Source of the DNA: an uncultured Fretibacterium sp. | Lineage (GTDB): Bacteria; Synergistota; Synergistia; Synergistales; Aminobacteriaceae | Direction of reading: 5' to 3' | Assembly: GCA_937892105.1 (NCBI GenBank) | Contig: CALAUZ010000043.1 | Location: forward strand, 1-36,069 | Length of the DNA: 36,069 nt | In this document: one piece after another, positions 1 through 8,264 of the stretch | How positions within the stretch are numbered: position 1 is the first letter of the stretch | Layout: every line of letters starts with the position of its first letter | Translations under genes and position numbers: made by a program | The notes under the pieces: generated by a model | The model's database searches: none | Seen by the model: only the letters and a program-made list of their open reading frames with translations | What the model was told of the DNA's origin: nothing

Positions 1-55
1 CACAGTATAAATAGTATGAACTTTGTATAAGATTGTACATATTTATCGTAGCGGA
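1..55. repeat. 55-bp direct repeat, left copy
   Basis: Bases 1-55 are identical to 10186-10240. The match ends at base 55 (next base T here, A in the other copy); its leftward extent cannot be judged because the window starts here. The repeat supplies the apparent first codons of the XRE regulator here and the last codons of a tail gene at the other copy, so it lies at two gene-breaking junctions. It could be a recombination site of a 10.2-kb circle or a k=55 assembly overlap. Confidence 0.9.
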
Positions 56-280
56 TGTGCAATTAGAGCGCGTCGTCAGGAGCTTGGTATGAGACAACTG
101 GATTTAGCCCGTGCAGTTGGAGTAACCAAGTCCGCTGTCTCACAGTGGGAAAGAGGGGAAACGTTGCCAACCTATAAGATTTCGCCCAAATTAGCGAAGG
201 CTTTGGGAATGAATGCACGTGATTTGTTTTATCCCCAAGAAGAACCCGAAGAAAAAGAGGACAATAAAAATGTCCCTTAA
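23..280 (+). CDS. XRE-family transcriptional regulator, 5' end replaced
   Basis: The product is a small Cro/C1-type DNA-binding protein of about 85 residues. The helix-turn-helix runs from about residue 14 to 62, with IRARRQELGM opening helix 1 and GVTKSAVSQWERGETLP as the turn and recognition helix. The tail is acidic (PQEEPEEKEDNK). The only upstream start is a TTG inside the 55-bp repeat with no ribosome binding site, and the first 11 residues come from that repeat. The family normally begins with ATG a few residues before the IRARR segment, so the native start was probably lost at base 55/56. It lies upstream of the replication gene and may have been its copy-number or lysogeny regulator. 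The function is family-based; the promoter it binds is unknown. Confidence 0.75.
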   Translation: MYKIVHIYRSGCAIRARRQELGMRQLDLARAVGVTKSAVSQWERGETLPTYKISPKLAKALGMNARDLFYPQEEPEEKEDNKNVP

Positions 281-431
281 AAACAGATACGCCCTAGTCC
301 GAGCCACTAGGGCGGGGCGCAATATAAACGTTGACAATTCCTCTAGTTTTGTCTTTAACACTTCCGTAGAGATAGGAAGCGCATTTGCATATTCATATTG
401 CGTTAAATATCTCTTAACGGGAATATTTTAA
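270..431 (+). CDS. small hypothetical protein overlapping the XRE gene
   Basis: A 53-residue frame starts with ATG at 270, overlapping the end of the XRE gene. It is preceded by AGAGGA at 256-261, a good ribosome binding site at 8-nt spacing. The N-terminus is basic (MSLKNRYALVRATRAGRN); the C-terminus is moderately hydrophobic. No family is recognised. The overlap and ribosome binding site suggest translational coupling to the regulator, but the frame also spans an inverted repeat and could be chance. Confidence 0.35.
   Translation: MSLKNRYALVRATRAGRNINVDNSSSFVFNTSVEIGSAFAYSYCVKYLLTGIF
291..313. repeat. 7-bp perfect inverted repeat (GCCCTAG/CTAGGGC)
   Basis: GCCCTAG and CTAGGGC flank a 9-nt loop. 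No U-tract follows, so a simple terminator is unlikely. It lies between the XRE gene and the replication gene and may be an operator or a structured leader. Nothing else stands out between 314 and 510. Confidence 0.45.
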
Positions 432-526
432 CACAAAGACAGCTAAAGAGAGTAATTCAAGAAAGTTGCCCCCGCCCTCTGGACTAGGAGAAGAATAAAG
501 ACATTGCTGAAAAGGAGGCGAAAAGA

Positions 527-3500
527 GTGAAAGAATTTGAATACGAAAACGGATTTGAAGAAAAGAACGATGACCAGCATCGTAATGATTCGTTTGCGTT
601 AGATCACTCCGAGAACGCCTCCCCAACAGAAATAGAAGCCTTATTTGAGAGGAGTCTCCAGAAGATACATGAATGGCACGACATGAGCGTTGTTTATGTT
701 TACTTCAAGGAAAAAATCTTAGGTAAAAAGGGAAAGACCGGGAAGAAAAATATCTACCAATGGATAGAAACAAACGATGTATATTCTGGAATACCAGAAA
801 CGATAAAGACGGATAGGGATTATTGGATTTCAGCGGCAGAAACGGCGACGCAGATAACGAAGGGCGAAACGCCAATGTTGCGGGAAAAATGGGTAGAATC
901 AGTAAGGTGTCATTTTCTGATACTGTCCTTAGAGGAAGCAAGTCGCATGTTAGATTTTACTCTGACGAGTGAGCATTTGAAGGAGCTTGTACTAGAGCAT
1001 TGTCGCCAGCGCGGACTGCCCACGCCAATAATCTGGACTGACGGAGAAGAATTAACGCTAGTGTGGGCATTGAAAGAACCGTATTACAGAGTAAAGGAAA
1101 ATTATTACTATGATCGCAAGAGAGATATGTGGTGCGAAGATGAATACACATTTAGTCTTGCTTGGGACAAGGTTCAGAACTGGTTATATGAGGACTTGAA
1201 ATATTTAGGAGCGAAAGCGAATAAGAAGCACATCTTAACGATGTTGAGAGTGCCGGGAACGTTGAATACGCATAATAATGAGCCAGTTAGAATCCTTCAT
1301 GACGGAGAAAAAATATCTCTGTCTGAATTGAAGGAAGGTCTCCAATACGTAAGCGAAAGGCTAGAGAGGTACGAACGTATAGACCCCCCAGATTTATCAA
1401 AATTATTGCATGAGTACGAGGAATTTGCGAAGTTCTGCGAAGAACTCGATAAGACGATAGCAGAAGGCGAGCCGAAGCAGAAATCGCGGAAAGGAAAAGT
1501 AAGAGCCTCAAAGGAGAAAAAGCCGAAGAGGACGAAAAAGAAAACAGCCCTATCGGAGGAAGTAATAGCCGAAGCCCGTGAAAATCTTGAGAGGCTGACC
1601 AATAGGACAGCGTCTTTATCAATACCGAATGACAGGCAGAAAGAATACGAGGAGTTTCTTGGCCAGATCAGGAAGGACGTACTTCTAATCCATCCAGCCA
1701 GTGATAAATATGTTTGCCTTTGCCTGAAGAAAAAAACGAAATGGCAACAGCTGTGGGTACAAGCAAAAGATTTAGAGAGGAAGCTATCAGAATTATGGCT
1801 AAGGCCAGATTTTAGTAGCTATGACATATTCGATTCACAGGCAGAATATTTAACCGAAGGCAACCGGGAAGCCAGCAAAGTGAACTCAATCGGATTGAGT
1901 TTCATAGATATAGACTGGAAAGATGCGAAAGGCCATAAAGACCTTAGCCCCGAAGAATGGGTAAATCTGATAATTGTCTATTGTGAAGCGAAGAAAATTC
2001 CCATTCCCACGATAATGGTGTTCAGCGGAAACGGAATTCATCTGAAATGGCTTTACAAGGAAGCGGTATCAGGAGCGAAGCTCAAGCATTGGGAGAGGCT
2101 AGAGAAGAAACTGCATAAACTGTTTGCGGAACTGGGAGCGGACATCAAGTCAACAGATTTGGCGCGAGTGCTGAGGGTGGCGGGAACGAAGAACTGCAAG
2201 CCTGAAACGATAGACCGTGATGTGCGAGTAGTGAACCTCACATCAGAGACGTATGAATTTGAGGTGTTTTTACCCCTGATAGATGATTTAGTTTCTGACG
2301 AAGTTTATGAAATATCACCAGAGGCGGAGACAGAATCATTAGATGTTGCAATCAATAATGTCGAAGAAGCAGACGATACGCCAGCATTTTATGTACTGAA
2401 CGAAACGACGGGGACATTAGAGCGAGTAAAGAAGTATGAAATGGGAGATTATCTGAGCCGACAGGATAAGACGCATATATTAAGGTGTTCGATAGCCGAG
2501 TTTGTGGGCAACGACCTTAAAACGGCTTACCCGCGAAGCATATATTGTAATTATGTGAAGCTGTCTGCTTGTAAAGTTCCAGGAAGTACGTTTGAAGAAA
2601 AAGCGGAGGCGATCCGCGAGCGGTGCCATAACTATTGGGGAGGAGGCATCCCCGGAGCCAATGAAATCCGAGAAAGCGGCGATAGTCTGATAGTGCTATG
2701 GAAATACGAATTGACGGATAAGCTAACGAAGCGAGTATTTTCATGGTGGAAGAGAGTGGAGGAATATTTATGTGAAAGTTTTGCAGACTGGGGAGCAAAG
2801 GATGATGCCGAGTATCAGGAAGTAACAGGACTGTTGCCAATAGTAGGCTTCACAGGTGTGAATGAAATCTCACGAACGAATGCCAGCTATACATATTACG
2901 AATTTGCGAGAAAGGCACTTCCTTTTACGCCAGAGCAGTCAGCGGAATATGAAGCGAAGAAAGCGGAAAAGAAAGCTAAGAGAGATGCAGAGCGGCCATT
3001 GAAACGTAAACGAGTATCTAAAGGGCAGAGGGTCGGAAATTTTGACAGAATGTCCGAACGCCGCTTAGGAGATATATGGCATTTAATATGTCTCCGTAAA
3101 GATAAACGCGGAGAAGTGGAACAGGGCCACCGAGAATTTAGTGTATTCTGGGGAGTGAATTTTGGGATACAGGGCGGGCTAGTAACGAATCTAGCAGAAT
3201 TTGATGCACTGACGCAAAAGCTAATAGATGAAAACGGTATAGAGTTTCGTAGTGAATGTAGTGTAAGGCAGCTATCTACGTTGAGGGGAAGATTTGCCAG
3301 AGGCGAGGACGTGTATAACGCCAAAACGACCACGCTGATAGAAGATTTAGGTATCAACCCTACAGAACAGGAACAGCTAGAAGTATTGAGGGAGTTTCCG
3401 AAGAAAGAGAAGAAGACGACCCAGCCGAAAGCCCCCTCACTAGAGAGCCTGAAGTTATGGGAAGTAGAAGGAATATCTCGTCGAACATGGTATTCTCGTC

Positions 3501-4132
3501 GTAGAAAGGAACGAGAGGTTAAAGCTAGATGGGAGCAGGTACGAAGGCAATACATAGCAATAGCTATAGAACGCATTGTCAATGAGTTATGTGCTGAAAA
3601 AGTTTACGATTGCACTGCACGCGCTTATATTATGAGGGGGATTGAGTGTGTGTATGTGTATGAGGAGGATAAGTGGTGTATTGTCCCTTTATGGGGGGTA
3701 TTGTATTTCTTGAACAGGTTACAGCGATTGAGTGTTACGGCAGTCGTGAAAGAGGATGAGGCGTATACCGCGCTAGTCGGGAAGACACAGCGAGACCACA
3801 CAGCGTTGACGACAGACAGGAGAATATCGGGGGGAGAAACCCTGAAGTTGAGTACGCCGCCCCCGAATTTCTCGAACAGGTTACAGCGATTGAGTGGAAC
3901 GGCAGGCGTGAAAGAGGATGAGGCGTATACCGCGCTAGTCGAGAAGACCCGGCAGATTTACACGATAAGGTTTACTGGTTATTGTTATTTTGTTTACGTA
4001 GATGCTTCCTGTTTGCTCTCTCTAGCTTGGCTCTGTAGATTGTTGTTATGCTTATTCCCGTTAGCCTTTCTACCTGCTTGTAGGAGTGCGTCTCTAGTAG
4101 TTCGAGCGCGTGATCTAGTTGCACTCGGCTGA
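527..4132 (+). CDS. plasmid-type replication protein with three tandem AEP-primase-like units
   Basis: GTG start at 527 with AAAGGAGG at 511-518. The central unit (about 450-580) carries archaeo-eukaryotic primase motifs: FIDID (D461, D463), SGNGIHL (about 500-506) and [13 protein letters not shown] (544-556). An N-terminal unit (about 125-265) has the same order, with [19 protein letters not shown] and LRVPGTLNT, but HFLILSLE replaces the acidic pair. A third unit (about 665-785) has [12 protein letters not shown] and LPIVGFTG, also without the acidic pair. A lysine-rich linker lies at about 315-340. A helix-turn-helix-like segment ([18 protein letters not shown]) lies near 975-995. Expected role: initiation or priming of plasmid or phage-plasmid replication. 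The last 150 or so residues are not protein-like, contain a duplicated segment and run 161 bp into the convergent recombinase, so the true end is probably near 3600-3700. Confidence 0.75.
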   Translation: MKEFEYENGFEEKNDDQHRNDSFALDHSENASPTEIEALFERSLQKIHEWHDMSVVYVYFKEKILGKKGKTGKKNIYQWIETNDVYSGIPETIKTDRDYWISAAETATQITKGETPMLREKWVESVRCHFLILSLEEASRMLDFTLTSEHLKELVLEHCRQRGLPTPIIWTDGEELTLVWALKEPYYRVKENYYYDRKRDMWCEDEYTFSLAWDKVQNWLYEDLKYLGAKANKKHILTMLRVPGTLNTHNNEPVRILHDGEKISLSELKEGLQYVSERLERYERIDPPDLSKLLHEYEEFAKFCEELDKTIAEGEPKQKSRKGKVRASKEKKPKRTKKKTALSEEVIAEARENLERLTNRTASLSIPNDRQKEYEEFLGQIRKDVLLIHPASDKYVCLCLKKKTKWQQLWVQAKDLERKLSELWLRPDFSSYDIFDSQAEYLTEGNREASKVNSIGLSFIDIDWKDAKGHKDLSPEEWVNLIIVYCEAKKIPIPTIMVFSGNGIHLKWLYKEAVSGAKLKHWERLEKKLHKLFAELGADIKSTDLARVLRVAGTKNCKPETIDRDVRVVNLTSETYEFEVFLPLIDDLVSDEVYEISPEAETESLDVAINNVEEADDTPAFYVLNETTGTLERVKKYEMGDYLSRQDKTHILRCSIAEFVGNDLKTAYPRSIYCNYVKLSACKVPGSTFEEKAEAIRERCHNYWGGGIPGANEIRESGDSLIVLWKYELTDKLTKRVFSWWKRVEEYLCESFADWGAKDDAEYQEVTGLLPIVGFTGVNEISRTNASYTYYEFARKALPFTPEQSAEYEAKKAEKKAKRDAERPLKRKRVSKGQRVGNFDRMSERRLGDIWHLICLRKDKRGEVEQGHREFSVFWGVNFGIQGGLVTNLAEFDALTQKLIDENGIEFRSECSVRQLSTLRGRFARGEDVYNAKTTTLIEDLGINPTEQEQLEVLREFPKKEKKTTQPKAPSLESLKLWEVEGISRRTWYSRRRKEREVKARWEQVRRQYIAIAIERIVNELCAEKVYDCTARAYIMRGIECVYVYEEDKWCIVPLWGVLYFLNRLQRLSVTAVVKEDEAYTALVGKTQRDHTALTTDRRISGGETLKLSTPPPNFSNRLQRLSGTAGVKEDEAYTALVEKTRQIYTIRFTGYCYFVYVDASCLLSLAWLCRLLLCLFPLAFLPACRSASLVVRARDLVALG
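3705..3786. repeat. 82-bp direct repeat, copy 1
   Basis: This segment recurs at 3867-3948 with 5 mismatches (about 94% identity) and an offset of exactly 162 bp. It lies at the 3' end of the replication gene, next to the serine recombinase gene. It could be a recombination (res-like) site, an iteron-like replication element or a simple tandem duplication. Confidence 0.85.
3867..3948. repeat. 82-bp direct repeat, copy 2
   Basis: Second copy of the 3705-3786 unit. In the frame not used by the replication gene, both copies read a similar peptide (FLEQVTAIE...) ending at the same TGA. That suggests a frameshift has occurred and the duplication includes the former 3' end of a gene. Confidence 0.85.
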
Positions 4133-4586
4133 ATTTCTTTGGTCGGCCATCCTTGAAGTCTGCATTCTGCCTCGCTATGGCTTTGCCTTCTTGAGTCCTC
4201 TGCACTATCATGTCATGCTCGAACTCTGAGAACGATAACATGATGTTCCGTATCAGCTTGCCCGTCGGTGTATTGTCGATTGTTCCCATGTTTAGCACCT
4301 CGATGATTACACCTCGCTCACTTAGCGTTTCCAGTAACTGCACTCCCTGAATGAGACTGCGGGCTATCCTGTCTAGCCTCGTGATGATGAGCGTGTCCCC
4401 GTAGTCGATGACCTTCAACAGCCTATTTAACTGCGGCCTCCGTTCTGTCTTGCCGCTGAACACGTCCCGGTATATCCGTTCTGCTCCCGCTTGCCGGAGT
4501 GCGCTCTCCTGTGCCTCAAGCGAATTGCCATCGCGCGCCTGCCCTGTCGTACTCACTCGCGCGTATCCGTAAACCACGCTGACCAA
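3972..4586 (-). CDS. serine recombinase, resolvase/invertase type
   Basis: A 204-residue small serine recombinase. The N-terminal catalytic domain has [12 protein letters not shown] with the nucleophilic serine, then the conserved [10 protein letters not shown] segment and [16 protein letters not shown] helix E. A C-terminal helix-turn-helix ([19 protein letters not shown], about residues 160-180) binds the crossover site. The length is typical of Tn3 resolvases and Hin/Gin invertases. Such enzymes resolve dimers or co-integrates, or invert short segments. The gene is convergent with the replication gene, and two 82-bp direct repeats lie just beyond its 3' end, so multimer resolution of the element is the simplest role (inferred). 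Start chosen as the ATG at 4586. Confidence 0.9.
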   Translation of the reverse strand: MVSVVYGYARVSTTGQARDGNSLEAQESALRQAGAERIYRDVFSGKTERRPQLNRLLKVIDYGDTLIITRLDRIARSLIQGVQLLETLSERGVIIEVLNMGTIDNTPTGKLIRNIMLSFSEFEHDMIVQRTQEGKAIARQNADFKDGRPKKFSRVQLDHALELLETHSYKQVERLTGISITTIYRAKLERANRKHLRKQNNNNQ

Positions 4587-4631
4587 CCTCCAGTTATGAA
4601 TAAATCTTTTGATAATATAAACGACGAAATT

Positions 4632-5267
4632 CTATAACGATTGGCGCGGATTTTCAAAAGTGCGCAGTTCTGAATTTATATGTTCTTTTTTCAAGTCAAA
4701 TAATCTATTAGCGAGAGAGTAAATATTGGCTCTCATGCTGATAGGAGAATCGAATTTGCGTTGTACTATTTGGATTTGGTTGCGTTTGAAGCCTAGATGT
4801 TCGTAGAAATTGACCCTATGTTCGTAACAGTCTAAAGTCAGAAAGACGATTCCACATAATTCAGTCATTTCGTGAGCAATATATACGGCATATCTGATGA
4901 GTTGTTTACCTATTCCTTGCCCCTGATATTTTGTAGCCACAGCGAGACGTGCAATTTTTAGAGCAGGTGATGTACTGTAACTCATACCCTCTTTTTCACG
5001 TTCTTCGATTTCGAGAGGTATAGCGTCTGCACAGAGTGATACATACGCAATTATCTTATCTTCGTTTAAGAGAAGATGCGTTGTGTTTGCCCCAAGCTCC
5101 TGTTCCGTGAAAGCCTCATCATGAAGGAAATCGTCCATCTCTCTTGAATGCAGTAGAATACGGCGGCGTTGTTTTGCGTTGAATATTGCAACCGTTTCTG
5201 TTGCTTCGATGCACGAAAAGGTTTTGACGAGAGCTAAGTGCTTTTCGGAAAGTTTCTCAATTATCAC
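4632..5267 (-). CDS. GNAT-family N-acetyltransferase
   Basis: A 211-residue protein of the GNAT fold. The acetyl-CoA binding motif A is visible as LKIARLAVATKYQGQGIGKQL (residues about 102-122; Q/R-x-x-G-x-G/A pattern), followed by the motif B strand and YEHLGFKRN near the C-terminus. The GTG start overlaps the upstream 55-aa gene by 11 bp, so the two are translationally coupled. GNAT toxins that acetylate aminoacyl-tRNA pair with short upstream antitoxins. This pair fits that layout, but the protein is longer than classical TacT-type toxins and the partner does not show a ribbon-helix-helix I can recognise. Substrate unknown. Confidence 0.85.
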   Translation of the reverse strand: MIIEKLSEKHLALVKTFSCIEATETVAIFNAKQRRRILLHSREMDDFLHDEAFTEQELGANTTHLLLNEDKIIAYVSLCADAIPLEIEEREKEGMSYSTSPALKIARLAVATKYQGQGIGKQLIRYAVYIAHEMTELCGIVFLTLDCYEHRVNFYEHLGFKRNQIQIVQRKFDSPISMRANIYSLANRLFDLKKEHINSELRTFENPRQSL

Positions 5268-5424
5268 TTTGCTTTATTGTCCTTGTAATCATTGCAGAAA
5301 ATTCTGCCTTCAACATAGCAAAGGCATCAAGCGTTTTTGGGTCTGGTTTTTGTAGTGCTTCTTGCATGACTTTCATAGCTTCCTCGCCCCTAAGTATTGG
5401 GGTAGCCGCAATCTGTGTTGCCAT
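5257..5424 (-). CDS. 55-aa partner of the GNAT acetyltransferase, possible antitoxin
   Basis: A short frame encoding MATQIAATPILRGEEAMK and ending TRTIKQSDN. It has a GAGGT ribosome binding site 8 nt before the ATG at 5424, and its stop overlaps the GNAT start by 11 bp. The sequence is mostly alpha-helical, and the ATPILRGEEA opening resembles short proteins often found beside GNAT enzymes in bacteria and archaea (from memory, not searched). The overlap and order (small gene first) match toxin-antitoxin operons. The antitoxin role is inferred. Confidence 0.6.
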   Translation of the reverse strand: MATQIAATPILRGEEAMKVMQEALQKPDPKTLDAFAMLKAEFSAMITRTIKQSDN

Positions 5425-5467
5425 GTTAATACCTCATTTCATCTGTGATTTTTCCCTATGTAGAATT

Positions 5468-7438
5468 TTATATTATTTGAAACGTAACGAGCAATATTGT
5501 TAAGGCTGTTATAAGAGTTATGATTATTGTTGTAGTTATTGAGATTTTACGAAGATTTTTTGTGCTTATCATGCGTAAAAATTTTGTGGGTGTTATGCTT
5601 GCTGTAGCGATAGATAAGAGCGAAGAGAAAGCGCAAAACTGAAGTAAAATGCCAATAAAGCGTCCTGAACTCCACCAAGAAAAACGCTCAGGAGAAAATC
5701 CCGGAAAGTTAGCATCGAGTATATAGTAGGGTATTTGTGCATTCGTCAGGTGTCCTATTACATAAACTATGAATAGGAAAAATTGCAATGATATCAGTAA
5801 TGCCACCCCTATTATATTTTTCGTGGAGAAATTATTGTCGTCGAGGGGCTTCGCTTCCATTAGCAGCAATGACATGGGAGAACTTATTAGCATTAGGAAG
5901 GGAATTGCTATAGTTCCTACGATATATGTGTAGTGTGTTGCTTTGCTTGTTTGTAGAATGAGAATGCAAAGGATAGAAGCACAAGTTACCATTGCGGAAC
6001 AGTGAATGATTCCGAGTTTTTTGTCTTTCGATGCTATTAATGGCAATAGGCATAAGACAAAAATGAGGAAGTAGTAATCGAAGAACTGAAAATTTATTAG
6101 TACGCTTAACAGAAGGTAGCATGTTATATATAACATGAATGAATAGTTTATGACTTTATTCCTGAATTTCAGGACACACTGACTGAGGCACAACACATAG
6201 AGAGGAACGAAGGTGAATATATCTTTAGCGGTATTACTGAATAGCGTTAGTATCGTTAGTGCTCCAAGGCATATAGAACTTAAAGTCGATAGTATGTTTA
6301 GGATTTTTCCTGAAATTTTTATCTCAGGTTCATCTTGTTCTATTGCTGGTTGCTCAGTAGGAGAGATTTTATTGTGAGAGAAGATTATTTCTGTTTTCTC
6401 ACCTGTATTTTCATAATCATTTACAAAATCTGTTCTTGAGGTTGCGTAGTCTTCATCTTCATTATCGATTTCAGGATTTGGGAATTCTGATGATACGATT
6501 ATAGGTGATGATAAAATGGAAGTAGAAGCATGTATTTCCTCTAAAGCCTGTTTCATCTCAAATACGTTTTTGAAACGCTCTTTTCTGTCGTAAGCACATG
6601 CTTTCAAAACGATAGAATTTAATTCCTCGTTAATGCCCTGAATAGGCGGTATAGGTTCTCCGTTCATACGTCTTAATAAAGAGTCCTCACGATCGCGCGG
6701 AGTTATTGGGTCTGGGAACGCTGGTAGAAAAGGAGCACGGTTTTTGTTGAGGAAGCGATACATAACTATTCCCAATGAATATATATCTACAGATGCTCCA
6801 TATTCGCCGCCCTTAAAAACTTCTGGAGCCATGTATTGGTATGTACCCTTTTTCGACAGACCAGACATTGTTCTCTCAATTTGTCGTGCTATGCCGAAAT
6901 CACCTAGCTTATAATCGCCATACGGTGATACAAATATATTGTCAGGCTTTATATCACGGTGTATCGTATTATGTTTAGCACAAAGTTCTAAAGCTCGGCA
7001 GATATGAATACCAAGTTTAATTACTTCGGCCTGTGTCATGGGCTTTTTAGTAACATAACTTGATAGCGTATCGAGCAATTCCATACGTATGAGAATATCC
7101 CAACCTATTTTATCTTTATGTTCTATTACAGTATGGTCTTCGAGAGACACGACATTAGAATTGCCTCTAAAGGCACTCATCAAGTCTATTTCTTGAATAA
7201 TATCTGTAACAAATGCCTGAAAGTAGCTTCTTGCGGACTCATCGTTAAGCCCCTCGCTTTTTGCCTGAAGAATATCAGCCTCACTTTGAGGAATTGAAAT
7301 AATTTTAACGGCAGCCTCATAAGTTCTGCCGAATTCCTCTTTGTGAACTTTGTAAACTTTACCGAATGAGCCTTCACCAAGTTGTTTATCCACGTACCAT
7401 GCTCCCCATAAAGGCTCATGTATTTTTATATCAGTCAT
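5468..7438 (-). CDS. membrane-anchored Ser/Thr protein kinase
   Basis: A 656-residue protein with a complete Hanks-type kinase domain. Visible motifs: glycine loop GEGSFGKVYK (21-30), catalytic lysine in AAVKII (K45), HRDIKPDNIF, DFG in LGDFGIAR, and the APE motif in YMAPEVF. After about residue 385 the C-terminal half is a series of hydrophobic segments, roughly 8-10 transmembrane helices, ending in basic and hydrophobic stretches (ISITTTIIITLITALTILL). Kinase activity should be cytoplasmic. AAGGAG precedes the ATG. It follows a PP2C phosphatase stump by 28 nt, the usual kinase-phosphatase pairing. The upstream promoter was probably lost with the 5' part of the phosphatase gene. No PASTA or FHA domain is seen. 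Role could be signalling or phage defence; neither is shown by the sequence. Confidence 0.9.
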   Translation of the reverse strand: MTDIKIHEPLWGAWYVDKQLGEGSFGKVYKVHKEEFGRTYEAAVKIISIPQSEADILQAKSEGLNDESARSYFQAFVTDIIQEIDLMSAFRGNSNVVSLEDHTVIEHKDKIGWDILIRMELLDTLSSYVTKKPMTQAEVIKLGIHICRALELCAKHNTIHRDIKPDNIFVSPYGDYKLGDFGIARQIERTMSGLSKKGTYQYMAPEVFKGGEYGASVDIYSLGIVMYRFLNKNRAPFLPAFPDPITPRDREDSLLRRMNGEPIPPIQGINEELNSIVLKACAYDRKERFKNVFEMKQALEEIHASTSILSSPIIVSSEFPNPEIDNEDEDYATSRTDFVNDYENTGEKTEIIFSHNKISPTEQPAIEQDEPEIKISGKILNILSTLSSICLGALTILTLFSNTAKDIFTFVPLYVLCLSQCVLKFRNKVINYSFMLYITCYLLLSVLINFQFFDYYFLIFVLCLLPLIASKDKKLGIIHCSAMVTCASILCILILQTSKATHYTYIVGTIAIPFLMLISSPMSLLLMEAKPLDDNNFSTKNIIGVALLISLQFFLFIVYVIGHLTNAQIPYYILDANFPGFSPERFSWWSSGRFIGILLQFCAFSSLLSIATASITPTKFLRMISTKNLRKISITTTIIITLITALTILLVTFQII

Positions 7439-7466
7439 GTTCTTCTCCTTCAGGTAACTTATAACT

Positions 7467-7682
7467 TACCCTATCTTAAAATCTATAATAATGCAAGTAA
7501 TATTATCTCTTCCACCGTTTTGCAGGGCACTATCAACAAGTGCATTTATTGTAGAGGAAGTTTCTTGATGTTTGAGCATAATGCTTTCTATCTTTGTATC
7601 TGGTAACATGTCCGTTAATCCATCTGAACATAGTAGTAACCTACATTCTTTATCTACCGAAAATGGTGGAATTATATATGGG
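7467..7682 (-). pseudogene. PP2C-family protein phosphatase, C-terminal remnant
   Basis: The minus strand reads the last 70 or so residues of a PP2C phosphatase: CRLLLCSDGLTDML carries the metal-binding aspartate of the SDG motif, and GGRDNITCIIIDF is the GxDNxT motif before the final strand. The stop at 7467-7469 lies just before the kinase ribosome binding site. The 5' two thirds are missing: the frame runs into the IStron left end at about 7683, and the sequence on the far side of the IStron does not continue a phosphatase. The gene is therefore inactive, and the kinase has lost its antagonist in this copy. Confidence 0.85.
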
Positions 7683-7689
7683 TAATGAA

Positions 7690-8195
7690 ACTGTTACGAA
7701 AAATCTAAACAAAGATTAATAAAATTATTCAAAAGTATAGATTTAGAACAGAAAACCCTTTGTATCGAGCAATCGGTGCAAACTCAACGTTTAATGCTTT
7801 TAATCCCTAATAGCCATGCTACCTAAACAGTAGCCGGAAACGGCAAGCTGACATGGTGCGAAAGCAGAAAAAACAGCATGGATGGCGCAAGGTGAAACAA
7901 AACAGATTAGTGTTGATGAATGGTAAATCATACGTGGCACATCAAAAACGTCTGCCCTAAACGCTTTCAACAATGGGTCTTTAGCAGGGAACGCCCTAAA
8001 CTCTATCAGAGCATGGGAGACCCCCAACGACTATCTCCTTGAGGGAGAGTAAAACCGCAAGCTAATGGCGGAAGAAAAATGTTGCCCCGTGAATAACGGG
8101 TGAAGATATAGTCTGCGCTGGCATGAAAGTGTCAGAGGTCTGCTCGCGAGAGTAAGACTGCTATAGAAGTTGCGTTCTATGGTGAACAAGGTAAA
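7690..8195 (+). ncRNA. group I self-splicing intron core of the IStron
   Basis: Diagnostic core elements are visible. The R element CAACGACTA lies near 8025-8033 and the S element AAGATATAGTCT at 8103-8114; GACTA pairs with TAGTC to form P7. P8 is a perfect stem (CCCGT/ACGGG) with GAATA loop at about 8086-8100. Short stems between R and P8 (CTCC/GGAG near 8035-8048, CCGC/GCGG near 8055-8071) fit P7.1/P7.2 of the group IA subclass. After S, CTGGCA/TGTCAG (8118-8135) and TAGAA/TTCTA stems fit P9 and its extensions. The 5' splice site should lie at the element's left end and the 3' site at the right end. No protein is encoded in this 570-bp stretch. Splicing activity is inferred from structure. 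Confidence 0.85.
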
Positions 8196-8206
8196 TATAT
8201 ACAAAC

Positions 8207-8235
8207 TTTACAAAGTTATATAACTCCTTTATAAT
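8207..8235 (+). promoter_or_regulatory. sigma70-type promoter of tnpA with a palindrome in the spacer
   Basis: TTTACA at 8207-8212 and TATAAT at 8230-8235 are separated by 17 nt. The spacer contains AGTTATATAACT (8214-8225), a perfect 12-bp palindrome. It lies 30 nt upstream of the tnpA start, which has AAGGAGG. The palindrome could bind the MerR-like domain of TnpA and autoregulate transposition. Confidence 0.65.
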
Positions 8236-8264
8236 TATACAAAACTGTAAAGGAGGGCTGTTTA

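Noticed and set aside
2896..3582. Long minus-strand frame inside the replication gene
   Set aside because: It is antisense to a well-supported coding region and has no family motif; serine- and leucine-rich composition is typical of antisense translation.
7800..8027. Minus-strand open frame inside the intron
   Set aside because: The sequence is explained by the group I intron structure on the opposite strand.
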